A stretch of DNA of 64,000 bases from the NCBI RefSeq assembly GCF_963924675.1, contig NC_089220.1, forward strand, positions 51,222,639 through 51,286,638. The letters are read 5' to 3'. The notes under the pieces are model-generated. The model was given only the letters and a program-made list of their open reading frames with translations. It searched no databases and was not told the DNA's origin. Shown piece after piece: positions 39,781 to 51,141 of the stretch. The DNA comes from Phocoena phocoena (taxonomy: Eukaryota; Chordata; Mammalia; Artiodactyla; Phocoenidae). The number at the start of each line of letters is the position of its first letter. Position 1 is the first letter of the stretch. A program made the translations under genes and the position numbers.

Positions 39781-39822
39781 TTATAATAAAATAATATAAT
39801 AATAATAAAATAATATAATACT
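39781..39822. repeat. AT-rich simple repeat (ATAATA-type)
   Basis: An irregular run of ATA/AATA units of about 40 bp occurs here. It is a low-complexity sequence only. Confidence 0.85.
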
Positions 39823-39864
39823 AGTATACTCAGAATATTTTACAGCATACCCAGCTCTTCAATG

Positions 39865-40040
39865 CAATTTTTTTCACATGCTCACAGTAATCATGTGACA
39901 CGTGTATTATTTGCAATCACCCGTTTAGAGATTAGGTAATAAAGTCTCTGAGAGACTATAAATCTGCTGGAAATTCATCAGCCAGGAAGTTCAGTGACTG
40001 ACCTTAACTTGAATCCAGGTTTTCCAAATCTAAATAGTGT
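39865..40040 (+). mobile_element. MIR SINE fragment (ancient)
   Basis: The phrases 'tcacagtaatcatgtgacac', 'gtttagagattaggtaataa' and 'ccttaacttgaatccaggtt' follow the MIR order ('tcacaacaaccctatgag...ttttacagatgagg...gattcgaacccaggt'). The call is tentative because of divergence. Confidence 0.5.
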
Positions 40041-41017
40041 AATTCATTTAATGTTAAACTGATATTTGAGTAGATTTTATAATCTCATCTAAAACTATTT
40101 ACTTGGAAAAAGGAGCTTCGAACACCTAGTTTGATTTCGGAGTGATATAGTCTACGGAAGGTATTAATTTTTTTTTCCAAGTTTGCTACAAGCTTCAAAG
40201 TTAAGACTTCTGAAACCCCTTGCATTTTTAATGTCTTTGTCTTGCTACAAAGGCTTAAAAGCTGAGCTTCTTTCTGAGTCGGAAGCAAAAGTTTTTGTCC
40301 TGAGAATATTCATGTATCCCAGGGCATTTTGTCATTCCCTGGCCTAGAAAACACAAATAACATTACCTTTATCCTCTCAACAGAAAGTAAATTTTAGACA
40401 ATTCATTTTTAAGTCAGAGTTAAGAGTTTTATATGTATTTGTGATGTTGCTTTGTGCTGTGACCATGAAAACTCTGGAACTCTGATCTGTGATTAACTTT
40501 TAACTTCATGTTCTAGAGAAGAGAGACTATAGAGAAGAACACCCACAGCCATTTGTCAAGTTTATAGAAAAACATCCCTGAAAAACAGGACATGTTTAGA
40601 CGTTTAGGAGAAACATAAATGAAAAAGTACCCAAGGAGGCAGAGTAATTAAATGTTTTCAATAAAACAAGTCCCATTCATTGTAGAATTGTACGTTTTGC
40701 ATAAACATTTAAGAATATTTTCCAATAAAATAAAAAGTCCAATTTTCATCAACCTGAGGAAGGTGTCAGGTCAACAAAAAAATGGTGTTTTTTTTTTTTT
40801 TTTTTTTTTTTAAAAAAGGCTTTGGCTGAGAATACCCTCCAGAGTGAAGTCTCTATTAAAGATATATTTTTTAGTTCAAACATAAAAGTGAGACGTGAAA
40901 CCACAAGTGTGGATAATATTGTCTAAAGAAAATCTGTAAAGTGAAAAGAGATGAAGATTTTAATTTTCAGCTTATTAATTCTTTTCTTTCGTGGATCATG
41001 CCTTTGGTATTGTGTTT
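40041..41017. other. Unassigned noncoding DNA
   Basis: No gene is recognised. A (T)n run of about 25 bases lies at 40787-40811, followed by a short A run; it could be the tail of an unrecognised minus-strand retroposon. Confidence 0.5.
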
Positions 41018-41032
41018 AAAAAGTCTTCATGA

Positions 41033-41199
41033 GGGCTTCCCTGGTGGCGCAGTGGTTGAGAGTCCGCCTGCCGATGTAGGGGACAGGGGTTCGTGCCCCG
41101 GTCCGGGAAGATCCCACATGCCGCGGAGCGACTGGGCCCATGAGCCATGGCCACTGAGCCTGCGTGTCTGGAGCCTGTGCTCCGCAATGGGAGAGGCCA
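41033..41199 (+). mobile_element. CHR-type SINE, 3'-shortened
   Basis: This plus-strand CHR SINE starts 'gggcttccctggtggcgcag' and stops after 'gggagaggcc'. It lacks the final 'acaacagtgagaggcccgcg'-type segment seen in the other copies and has almost no A tail. Flanking duplications are 41018-41032 and 41200-41214, 15 bp with one mismatch. It is therefore a genuine insertion with a shortened 3' end. Confidence 0.92.
41045..41098 (+). promoter_or_regulatory. Pol III type 2 internal promoter of the SINE (A and B boxes)
   Basis: The A-box TGGCGCAGTGG is at 41045-41055 and the B-box GGTTCGTGCCC at 41088-41098, one base off the tRNA consensus GGTTCGANNCC. The spacing is tRNA-like. Transcriptional activity of this copy is unknown. 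Confidence 0.7.
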
Positions 41200-41214
41200 A
41201 AAAAGTCATCATGA

Positions 41215-42585
41215 AAACAAAGTCATCCAGATTTTTTTCTGTTACCTTCTAAAAGTTTTATCATTTTGCATTTTACACTTAGGTCTATGAGCTAAGTTAA
41301 TTGAGCTAATTTTTGTGAAGGGTATAAGACCTGTATGTAGATTCATATTTTGCATGTGGATGTCCAGCTGTTTCAGCACCATCTGTTGAGAAGACTATTT
41401 TTGTTCTATGGTCAAAATTTTGTTTAAAATTTCTGCTTGGCTAAAGACACTGTCAAGAGAATGAAAAGGTAAGCCACAGACTATGAGAAAATATTTGCAA
41501 CAGACATATCTGATAAAGGACTGTTATACAAAAGTTACAAAGAACACTTAGAACTCAACAATAGGAAAACAACCCATTTAAAAAATGGGCCAAAGACTTT
41601 AATAGACACATCCCCAAGATACACAGATGGCAAATAAGCATATGAAAAGATGCTCCACATCATATGTCATCAGCAATGTAAATTAAAACAAACATGAGAC
41701 ACCACCACTAAACATCTATTAGAATGGCCAAATTCCAGAACACTGAGAATACCAAACGCTGGTAAGGATGTGGAGCAACAGGAACTCTCATTCATTCCTG
41801 GTGAGAATGCAAAATGGTACGGCTACTTTGGAAGATAGCTTGGTGGTTTCTTATGAAACTAAACATAATCTTACCATATACTCCAGCAACAGTGCTCCTT
41901 GAAATTTACCCAAAGGAGTAAAACTCTATGGCCACACAAAAACCTGCACACAGATATTTATAGTAGCTTTATTCATAACTGCCCAAACTTGGAGGCAGCT
42001 AAGATGTCCTTTGGTACATGAATACATAAACTGTGGTACATCAAGGCAATGGAATATTCTTCAGTACTAAAAATAACTGAGTTACCAAGCCATGAAGAGA
42101 CATGGAGGAAACTTAAATGCATATTATTAAGCGAAAGAAACCAAGCTGAAAAGGCTACATATTTTAGGATTGTAACTATGTTACATTCTGAAAAAAGTCA
42201 AAACTATTGAGACATTAAAAAGATCAGGTTGCCAGGGACTGGGGGAGGATGGGATGAATAGGTAGAGCGCAGTGGATTTTTAGGGCAGTGAAATTACTTT
42301 ATATGATACTATACTGGTGGATACATATCACTATACATGTCTCCAAGCCCACAAAATGTACAACATTAAGAGTTTACCACAATGTAAACTATGGATTTCG
42401 TGTGATAATAATAAGTCAATGTAGGTTTAATTGTAACAAATGTATCACTTTGGTGGGGGATGTTGATAATGGGGGAGGCTATATATATGTGGGCAGGGGG
42501 TGTATAGGAAATCTCTGTACCTCCTGATCAATTTTGTTGTGAACCTAAATCTGCTCTAAACATTAAAGTCTATTAAAATTGTGTA
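41215..42585 (+). mobile_element. Old L1 LINE with 5' inversion
   Basis: From about 41430 to 42585 the sequence is a plus-strand L1: ORF2 C-terminal part ('aagacactgtcaagagaatg', 'gggccaaagactttaataga'), then 3'UTR ending 'attaaagtctatt'. From about 41240 to 41425 the sequence is L1 ORF2 in reverse ('cacttaggtctatgagctaa', 'gcatgtggatgtccagctgt'). In an intact L1 that segment precedes the first part. This is the arrangement left by twin priming. The element is more diverged than the L1 at 26620 and is coding-dead. Confidence 0.8.
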
Positions 42586-42722
42586 ATTTGGAAATGTTGA
42601 TTATACTGTTCTATGTATGTAATTAGTTTACTTTGTAAATCCTATTCAAATTTTATATCCTTAATTATGGATATAATTAAAGATATAACAAACAATAATC
42701 CTTAATTGACTGATTTATTAGT

Positions 42723-42755
42723 TACTGAAAGATATATATTAAAAATCTTTCAGTA
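42723..42755. repeat. Perfect 11-bp hairpin
   Basis: TACTGAAAGAT (42723-42733) and its exact reverse complement (42745-42755) flank an AT-rich 11-nt loop. It lies in old L1-like DNA. Confidence 0.75.
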
Positions 42756-43189
42756 TAATTGTGAATTTTTATTTGTCCTTGATTTTCTATTATTTTTTTT
42801 CCTTTATATAACTAACGTGAGACTGTATTATTTGGTACATACCAACTTGATATGTACTTGATACAATATGACAACTTAGAATTCTCATATCATCCTGATA
42901 GACTGACTCTTTTGTAATTATGAAAGCTCTCTATACCTATGAATACTTCTTTCTTTCAATTACAATTTTTCTTCTAATAAGATGGCTTTTATCAGTTTTT
43001 TTAGTTAACATTTGAATGGTATAGCTTTTCCATCTTTTTATTTTTAACTTTTTAGTGTACTTATATTTAAGTTGTGCTTCTTGTAAGCAGCATATAGTTG
43101 GAATCGATTTTATCTATTTCCTTTTTAACAATTTTGCTCTCCTTTAATTTAGATTATTTATTCCATTTAATGTAGTTACTGATGTATAC

Positions 43190-43430
43190 TGTCTTTTTTT
43201 TGAATTTTATTTTTATTTTTTATACAGCAGGTTCTTATTAGTCATCCATTTTATACAGTTCAGTGTACACATGTCAGTCCCAATCTCCCAGTTCATCCCA
43301 CCCCCACCCCCACCTGCCGCTGCTTTCCCCCCTTGGTGTCCATACATTGTTCTCTACATCTGTGTCTCAATTTCTGCCCTGCAAACCGGTTCATTTGAAC
43401 CATTTCTCTTGGTTCCACATATGTATGTTG
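43190..43430 (-). mobile_element. L1 LINE 3' end (second subfamily)
   Basis: On the minus strand this matches the L1 3' end at 62598-62884. Shared landmarks are 'ggttcaaatgaaccggtttg', 'gggagattgggactgacatg' and 'aagaacctgctgtataaaaa'. It is a different 3'UTR type from 153-519 or 43707-43930. It is nested in an old L1 in the same orientation. I could not fix the target-site duplications. Confidence 0.8.
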
Positions 43431-43484
43431 TTTGGTGTTTATTTGTCCTACTTCTATTACCCTTTTACTTTCTTTCCTTCAATT

Positions 43485-43513
43485 GAATCAGTCCAATTGG
43501 AATCAGTCCAATT
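43485..43513. repeat. 15-bp tandem duplication
   Basis: The unit GAATCAGTCCAATTG (43485-43499) is immediately repeated (43500-43513, last base different). It is a minor local duplication. Confidence 0.85.
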
Positions 43514-43706
43514 TCAATAACTGAAGAATTATTCCAGTTTTCTCCTCTATCATATTGTTGATACTTTATCACTGTTCCACGAGACACTGACAGTCCCACA
43601 TCCCAGACAAAGCAAGATCTTTACAAAACTTTAACTCTTATTCCCTTCCTAACTTTTGTGTAATGTATTTTTATTTTATATATATTTTAACTCCTACCAG
43701 TCTTTT

Positions 43707-43930
43707 TTTTTTTTTAACATCTTTATTGGAGTATAATTGCTTTACAATGTTGTATTAGTTTCTGCTGTATAACAAAGTGAATCAGCTATATGTATACATA
43801 TATCCTCATATCCCCTCCTTCTTGTGCCTCCCTCCCACCCTCCCTATCCCATCCCTCTAGGTGGTCACAAAGCACCAAGCTGATCTCCCTGTGCTATGCA
43901 GCTGCTTCTCACTAGCTGTCTATTTTACTC
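43707..43930 (-). mobile_element. L1 LINE 3' end, 5'-truncated
   Basis: This minus-strand L1 3'UTR has the same type as 153-519 ('aacatctttattggagtata' reads outward from the poly(T)). Flanking duplications ACCAGTCTTTT are at 43696-43706 and 43931-43941. It is inserted in an old minus-strand L1 in the same orientation. Confidence 0.92.
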
Positions 43931-44181
43931 ACCAGTCTTTTAAAAGTATAGTCAATTTGAATTTATATTTTCTCACAGATATGCCTCTTCCAATTCTACG
44001 TACTTTTCTTCTTTCCTGCATTTCTTACTACAACTTGGTATCGTGTCCTTTGCTTTAAAAACATTCTACAATATTTATTTTGGTGTTAATCAGGTGATGC
44101 TGAATTATCTGAGTTTTTGCTTATCTAAAAATATCTTAATTTCACCTTCATTTTTGAACAATACTTTTGATTGTCATTCTA

Positions 44182-44205
44182 GTCAAACTAGAATTCTAGT
44201 TTGAC
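44182..44205. repeat. Perfect 24-bp palindrome
   Basis: Every base from 44182 to 44205 pairs with its mirror position, centred on GAATTC at 44191-44196. There is no spacer. It sits inside old L1-like sequence and may have arisen by local palindrome formation. Confidence 0.9.
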
Positions 44206-45164
44206 AGTCATTTACTTTTGCCATTTGAAGATATAATTTTATCATTTTCTGGTTTCCATTATTTTTATTGGTACATTAGCTATGTCACACCTTTGAAAGT
44301 AACATGCCTTTTCTCTGATTGCTTTTAACATTTTCTCAGTCTTTGATTTCCATCAGATTTATTATCATCTTTCTATGTATCATTTTATTTGTATTTATCA
44401 TGCTTGGAATTTGAAGCATTTCTTGAGGTTCTGACTTGATGTCTTTCATTAGTTTTGAAAACTTCTCAGCAAAGATCTTTCCAAACATTACTCCTCTCTT
44501 CTTTTTCCTCTTGGACTCTAATTAAACATGTGTAAACCTTTCTACCACTTCACAAAGTGACTGTCTCTCAGAACATTTTCTATTATTTTCCATCATTTTG
44601 TCTTTCTGTTATTGATTATGGATATTTTCCTTTGGTCTACCTTCCAATTCTCTAGTTATCTTCAGTGTATATAATGTGATTATTAAGCCTAACTATTTAG
44701 TTTCAGTTATTATGTTTTTCAGTATGAGAATACCCATTTTATTCCTGACATAGTTTCTGCTTCCTGCCTGAAAATTCTCCATTTTGTCCTATAATTTTAT
44801 GGCAAAATAATTACCATTGTTTTTATATCTGTCTGTTACCTGTATTATTTGCTTCTCCTTTTAGTTTCTCTTCTGATTTCCTCTCCTTTCCTCCTTTTAT
44901 TGTCAATTGATGTCCTTTTGTCTGCATTTTATAAGGTTGATTGTTATATATAAAAATGTAGAGATAATTTGAGTATCTAGATATTTATGCTTTTCAAGGC
45001 GGAATTTCCTTTTGCTTTTTTCAGGCAGTTAAGGGAGAAGTAGTTCATATTAATGCAATCAAGGATTGAGGTAATTTGAAACTCTTTGCACTTAGTTATA
45101 TGATTTCTCTTGTTATGGAAAGAAAACAGAAAACTGGAAATTATCTTTGTGTTGACTGAAAAAA

Positions 45165-45605
45165 ATTCACAACTTAAAAGTTGAGAGTTATGTTTTATTC
45201 AGTGGACATTCTGAGGACTTCAAGCTCAGGACACGGCATCTCAGATAACACTGAGAAACTGCTCCAAAGAGGAAAGATGGGGTAGGCCAGCAGAGCCAGA
45301 ATATATAGGAGATTTTGCAATAAAAGACCAGGTAGTCAGAACATCAAAAGATTACTGTTAATAAAAGAAAACCATATATCTCAAGTTAAGGGATTTAGCG
45401 CTTTTCTATGACATGGAAGATGCAAGAATCTGGGCTCACTGAAATCATTCCTTTGATATGCACCTTAGCTATCTGAGGCCAGTATCCTGTGTTTTCTCAT
45501 CCTGAGTTTCCTCAGGGTGTACCCTCACAGGTGGCTGTAGTGGCTGATGTCTTGATGGCTGCAACATCATTTGTTTACTGATAGGGCAGGTGGCATTTTT
45601 AGTCC
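45165..45605. mobile_element. Possible LTR-like or other cetartiodactyl interspersed repeat
   Basis: The block from 'aattcacaacttaaaagttg' to about 'gatagggcaggtggcattttt' reads like a repeat I recall from cetartiodactyl genomes ('gacacggcatctcagataac', 'gaaactgctccaaagaggaa', 'gccagtatcctgtgttttct'). It contains an AATAAA (45321-45326). I cannot confirm TG/CA ends or a family. It is noncoding. Confidence 0.4.
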
Positions 45606-45615
45606 ACATTTGGTA

Positions 45616-46667
45616 ACTACGTTTTCAAAATTGTTCTTTGCTTATGTTACTTCATTTGAAAAATGATAATATGTTTCTTATGACTTCTTATATAGGATTA
45701 TTGTTAGGTAAAAAGGATTGATATGTAATTGTGGTTTGACAAAAGTAACGCTTTATATTAATGTAATGTAATATATCTGTTTTAAGTTTTCTGACAATAA
45801 TATAAATTAAAGTTGTCTTTAAATTTTTTTTCTCAACATTTGAGACATTTTCTCAACATTTCTCAACATTTTTCTCAACACAGAAAGTCTAACATCTCAT
45901 AAAGATCTGAAAAATGTGTTCATAATTATTTTAATGATACTACTAACATTCCCTCCAGGAAAGATAGAAAAGAGAATAAAAGTTATATTTTACCTCAAAT
46001 GTGTTATTCCTTCTTCTTTTGGGTTTTTAGGTATAACTTTACAAAGCAATACTAATGGGAACCTAGAATTGTAAATAAATAAATAAAAGAGGAGGAGGAA
46101 GGAGAGGAGGAGGAATTCCTGGGTCAAAAGCAAAGAAAGGATGACAATAATAAATAACACTATAATTTAGACCCTCCTTCTCTTTTCCATTTTTGGAAAC
46201 AGTAATTCCAGGCCAAATTTTAACATTGAAATAACTCTGGATTGGTCATATACATAAGGACAAATATATTATGTTTCTTAATCTTCATAGTTGGCTTCCA
46301 AAAGGACTACTATGCAAAGTGAATGGGAAATTTTCCAAACTAGCTCTGAACCAGAAGGTTAAAAAACTGATGTTGCAGTAGAGGGCTCATACTTAGGAGA
46401 TATCATAGTAGTCTATTCTGTACCCTGCTGATGGAAGTTTTAACTTTTGAAAACTGCATAAGCCTAAGAAGAAAAATACAAGCTTATTTTAGTAATTTGT
46501 TGTGGTTAAAAGATTCTTGAAACTTTAAAAACATTCCTGGAAGCCTTTCCACAGTCCTTATAAAGCCCCCTCAATCATTTGTAGATAACTGACACTATCT
46601 TTGAAATGATTAATCTGCTAGAGAGAATTATATGTGATCTTTAAAGTTTATTCTAAGAGTTTACTCA
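45616..46667. other. Unassigned noncoding DNA
   Basis: No gene is recognised. The stretch contains the short tandem array at 45831-45881 and a GGA-rich patch at about 46090-46120. Confidence 0.5.
45831..45881. repeat. Short tandem array of TCTCAACATTT-like units
   Basis: Four clear copies of TCTCAACA(TT) plus one variant (GAGACATTT) lie between 45831 and 45881. Unit spacing is about 10-12 bp. Confidence 0.8.
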
Positions 46668-46835
46668 TTTTTTTTTTTTTCTGGTATAGTTTTTAGTGCT
46701 TGCTATCATTGATGGACTTGTTTTTTGGTTTGGTTGCTTTCTTCTTTTTTTTTCTTTTCTCTTTTTCATTACTATTTAATTTTCTTTATTTTTAATAATT
46801 ATTTTTTATTTTTATAAGGATTATTTTATTTTTTT

Positions 46836-46910
46836 CTCTTTCTCTTTCTTTCTTTCTTTCTTTCTCTCTTTCTCTCTTTCTTTCTTTCTTTTTCTTTCTT
46901 TCTTTCTTTC
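46836..46910. repeat. (TTTC)n / (CTTT)n microsatellite
   Basis: A CTTT/CTCTTT run of about 75 bp arises from the pyrimidine strand of the L1 5'UTR. The full-length L1 has only a short GAAA-type tract at the equivalent place (35025-35050 on its opposite strand), so the array expanded in this copy. Confidence 0.92.
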
Positions 46911-47432
46911 ATTTTTTTCTCCCTTTTCTTCTGAGCCATGTGGCTGACAGATTCTTGGTGCTCCAGCCAATGTCAGGCCTGTGCATCTGAGGTGGGAGAG
47001 CCAAGTTCAGGACATTGGTCCAGCAGAAACCTCCCAGCTCCACAAAATATCACGTGGTGAAAGCTCTCCCAGAGATCCCCATCTCAATGCTAAGAACCAG
47101 CTCCACTCAACAACCAGCAAGATACAGTGCTGGAGATCCTATGCAAAACAACTAGAAAGACAGGAACACAACACCACCCATTAGCAGAGAGGCTGCCTAA
47201 AATCATAATAAGGTCACAGACACCCCAAAACACACCACCAAATGTGGTACTCCCCACCAGAAAGACAAGATCCAGCCTCATCTACAGAATACAGGCAGCA
47301 GGCCCCTCAAACAGAAAGCCTACACAACCCACCGAACCAACCTTAGCCACTGGGGGCAAACACCAAAAACAATGGGAAATATGAACCTGCAGCCTGGGAA
47401 AAGGAGACCCCAAACTTAGTAAGTTAAGAAAA

Positions 47433-48321
47433 ATGAGAAGACAGAGAAACACACAACAGATGAAGGAGCAAGGTAAAAACCCACCAGACCAAATAAATGA
47501 AGAGGAAATAGTCAGTCTACCTGAAAAAAAAATTCAGAGTAATGATAGTAAAGATATCCAAAATCTTGGAAATAGAATGGAGAATATACAAGAAAAGTTT
47601 AACAAGGACCTCGAAGAACTAAAGAGCAAACAAACAGTGATGTACACAATAAATGAAATTTTAAATTCTCTAGAAGGAATCAATACCAGAATAACTGAAG
47701 CAGAAGAACGGATAAGCGACCTGGAAGATAAAATAGTGGAAATAACTACTGCAGAGCAGAATAAAGAATAAAGAATGAAAAGAATTGAGGACAGTCTTAG
47801 AAACCTCTGAGACAACATTAAATGCACTAACATTCAAATTATAGGGGTCTCAGAAGAAAAAGAGAAAAAGAAAGGGACTGAGAAGATATTTGAAGAGATT
47901 ATAGTTGAAAACTTCCCAAATATGGGAAAGGAAATAGTTAATCAAGTCCAGGAAGCACAGAGAGTCCCATAAGGATAAATCCAAGGAGAAACACACCAAC
48001 ACACATATTAATAAAACTATCAAAACTTAAATACAAAGAAAAAAATTAAAATCAGAAAGGGATAAACAACAAATAACATACAAGGGTATCCCCAAAAGGT
48101 TAACAGCTGATTTTTCAGCAGAAACTCTGCAAACAAGAAGGGAGTGGCAGGACATATTTAAAGTGATGAAAGAGAAAAAGCTACAACCAAGATTACTCCA
48201 CCCAGAAAGGATCTCATTCAGATTTGATGGAGAAATTAAAACCTTTACAGACAAGCAAAAGCTAAGAGATTTCAGCACCACCAAACCAGATTTACAACAA
48301 ATGCTAAAGGAACTTCTCTAG
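47433..48321 (+). pseudogene. L1 ORF1, disrupted
   Basis: The frame opens at the ATG at 47433 ('MRRQRNTQQMKEQGK'). It has a coiled-coil segment (TEAERISDLEDKIVEITT region) and stops after about 112 codons at the TAA near 47769-47771. ORF1 homology continues, broken, to the family stop TAG at 48319-48321. Net length is not a multiple of three. Intact ORF1p is an RNA-binding trimer of about 300 residues that packages L1 RNA; this copy cannot make one. Confidence 0.9.
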
Positions 48322-48596
48322 GCAGGAAACACAGGAGAAGGAAAAGACCTACAATAACAAACCCAAAACAATTAAGAAAGTGGTAACAGGAATATACCTA
48401 TTGATAATTACCTTAAATATAAATGGATTAAATGCCCCAACCAAAAGACACAGACTGGCTGAATGAATACAAAAAAAAGCCTCATATATATGCTGTCTAC
48501 AAGAGACCCACTTCAGACCTAGGGACACATACAGACTGAAAGTGAGGGAATGGAAAAATATATTTCATGTAAATAGAAATCAAAAGAAAGCTGGAG

Positions 48597-48802
48597 GGCT
48601 TCCCTGGTGGCGCAGTGGTTGAGAGTCTGCCTGCCGATGCAGGGGACACGGGTTCATGCCCATGTCCAGGAATATCCCACATGCCATGGAGTGGCTGGGC
48701 CTGTGAGCCATGGCCGCTGAGCCTGTGCGTCCGGAGCCTGCACTCTGCAACAGGAGAGGCCACAACAGTGAGAGGCCCATGTACTGAAAAAAAAAAAAAA
48801 TT
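48597..48802 (+). mobile_element. CHR-type SINE nested in L1 ORF2
   Basis: This is a full-length plus-strand CHR SINE with an A15-type tail. A perfect 12-bp target-site duplication flanks it (48585-48596 and 48803-48814, AGAAAGCTGGAG). It splits the endonuclease-coding region of the L1 and has the same orientation as the host. Confidence 0.96.
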
Positions 48803-51141
48803 AGAAAGCTGGAGAAGCAATTCTCATATCAGCCAAAATAACTTTAAAATAAAGACTATTATAAGAGACAAAGAAGGAAACTACATAATGATCAAGGGAT
48901 CAATCCAAAAAGAAGATATAACAATTGTAAATATTTATGCACCCAACATAGGAGCACCTCAATACATAAGGCAAATGCTATTAGCCATAAAAGGGGAAAT
49001 CAACAGTAATGCAGTCATAATAGGGGACTTTAACACGTCACTTTCACCAGTGGACAGATCATCCAAAATGAAAATAAATAAGGAAACACAAGCTTTAAAT
49101 GATACATTAAACAAGATGGACTTAACTGATATTTATAGGACATTTCATCCAAAAACACAGAATACACTTTCTTCTCAAGTACTCATGGAACATTCTCCAG
49201 GATAGACCTTATCTTGGGTCACAAATCAAGCCTTGGCAAATATAAGAAAATTGAAACTGTATCAAGTGTCTGTCCCGAACACAACTCTATGAGACTAGAT
49301 ATCAATTACAGGAAAAAATCTGTAAAAATACAAACACATGGAGGCTTAACAATACACTACTTAATAACCAAGACATCATAGAGGACATCAAAGAGGTTAT
49401 AAGAAAATACCTAAAACAAATGACAATAAAAACATGATGACTCAAAACCTATAGGGTGCAGCAAAAGCAGTTCTAAGCAGGAAGTTTATAGCAAAACAAT
49501 CCTACCTCAAGAAACAAGAAACATCTCAAATAAACAACCTAACCTCACACCTAAAGCAATTAGATAAAGAAGAACAAAAAACCCCACAAAGTTAGCAGAA
49601 GGAAAGTTATCATAAAGATCAGATCAGAAATAAATGAAAAAGAAATGAAGGAAACAATAGTGAAGATCAATAAAACTAAAAGCTGATTCTTTGAGAAGAT
49701 AAAAAAAATGATATACTATTAGCCAGACTCATCAAGAAAAAAAAGGGAGAACACTCAAATCAATAGAATTAGAAATGAAGAAGGAGAAGTAACAACTGAC
49801 AATGCAGAAATACATAGGATCATGAGAGATTACTACAAGAAACTATATGCCAATAAAATAGACAACCTGGAAGAAATCGACAAATTCTTACAAAAGCAAA
49901 ACCATCCGAGACTGAACCAGGAAGAAGGAGAAAATATAAACTGACCCATCAGAGGCACTGAAATTGAGAGTGTGATTAAAAATCTTCCAACAAACAAAAG
50001 CCCAGGACCAGATGTCTTCACAGGCGAAATCTATCAAACATTTAGAGAACAGCTAACACCTATCCTTCTCAATCTCTTCCAAAATATAGCAGAGGGAGGA
50101 ACACTCCCAAACTCATTCTGCGAGGCCACCAGACCCTAGTACCAAAACCAGATAAAGATGTCACAAAGAAAGAAAACTACAGGCCAATATCACTGATGAA
50201 CATAGATGCTAATATCCTCGACAAAATACTAGCAAACAGAACCCAATAGCACATTAAAAGGATCATACACCATAATCCAGTGGGGTTTATCCCAGGAATG
50301 CAAGGATTATTCAATATATGCAAATCCATCAATGTGATACACCATATTAACAACTTGAAGGAGAAAAACTGTATAATCATCTCAGTAGATGCAGAAAAAG
50401 CTTTTGACATAATTTATTACCCATTTATTATGAAAACCCTCCAGAATGTAGGCATAGAGGGAACTCACCTCAACATAATAAAGGCCATTTATGACAAACC
50501 CACAGCCAACATCATTCTCAATGATGAAAAACTGAAACCATTTCAACTAAGATCAGGAACAAGACAACGTTGTCCACTCACCACTATTATTCAACATAGT
50601 TTTGGAAGTTTTAACCAGAGCAATCAGAGAAGAAAAAGAAATAAAAGGAATCCAAAATGAAAAAGAAGTAAAGCTGTCACTGTTTGCAGATTACATGATA
50701 CTATACATAGAGAATCCTAAAGATGCTACCAGAAAACTAATCAATGAATTTGGTAAAGTAGCAGGATAAAAACTTAATGCACAAAAATCTTTTGCATTCC
50801 TATACACTAATTATGAAAAATCTGAAAGAGAAATTAAGGAAACACCCCCATTTACCACTGCAACAAAAGGAATAAGATACCTAGGAAGCAACCTACCTAA
50901 AGAGACAAAAGATCTGTATGCAGAAAACTATAAGACACTGATGAAAGAAATTAAAGATGATACAAACAGATGGGGAGATATACCATGTTCTTGGATTGGA
51001 AGAATCAATATTGTGAAAATGACTCTACTACCCAAAGCAATCTACAGATTCAAGGCAATCTCTATCAAACTACCAATGGCATTTTTCACAGAACTAAAGC
51101 AAAAAAATGCAGCTTGTATTGAAACAAAAGACCCTGTATAG

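Larger units (their letters stand above)
42600..44950 (-). mobile_element. Old L1 LINE (ORF1/ORF2 junction region), host of nested L1s
   Basis: The plus strand reads as a reversed L1. The ORF2 N-terminal region ('gtgcttcttgtaagcagcat', 43073) is followed by ORF1-like sequence ('cttgaggttctgacttgatg', 'cctcttggactctaatta'). Two younger L1 3' ends interrupt it at 43190-43430 and 43707-43930. No frame survives. Confidence 0.65.

Noticed and set aside
41033..41110. Candidate tRNA gene from A and B boxes
   Set aside because: It is the tRNA-derived head of a CHR SINE; no complete cloverleaf with an acceptor stem is present.
46836..46910. Polypyrimidine tract as a splice-acceptor or regulatory signal
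   Set aside because: It is a CTTT microsatellite grown from the L1 5'UTR; there is no exon after it.
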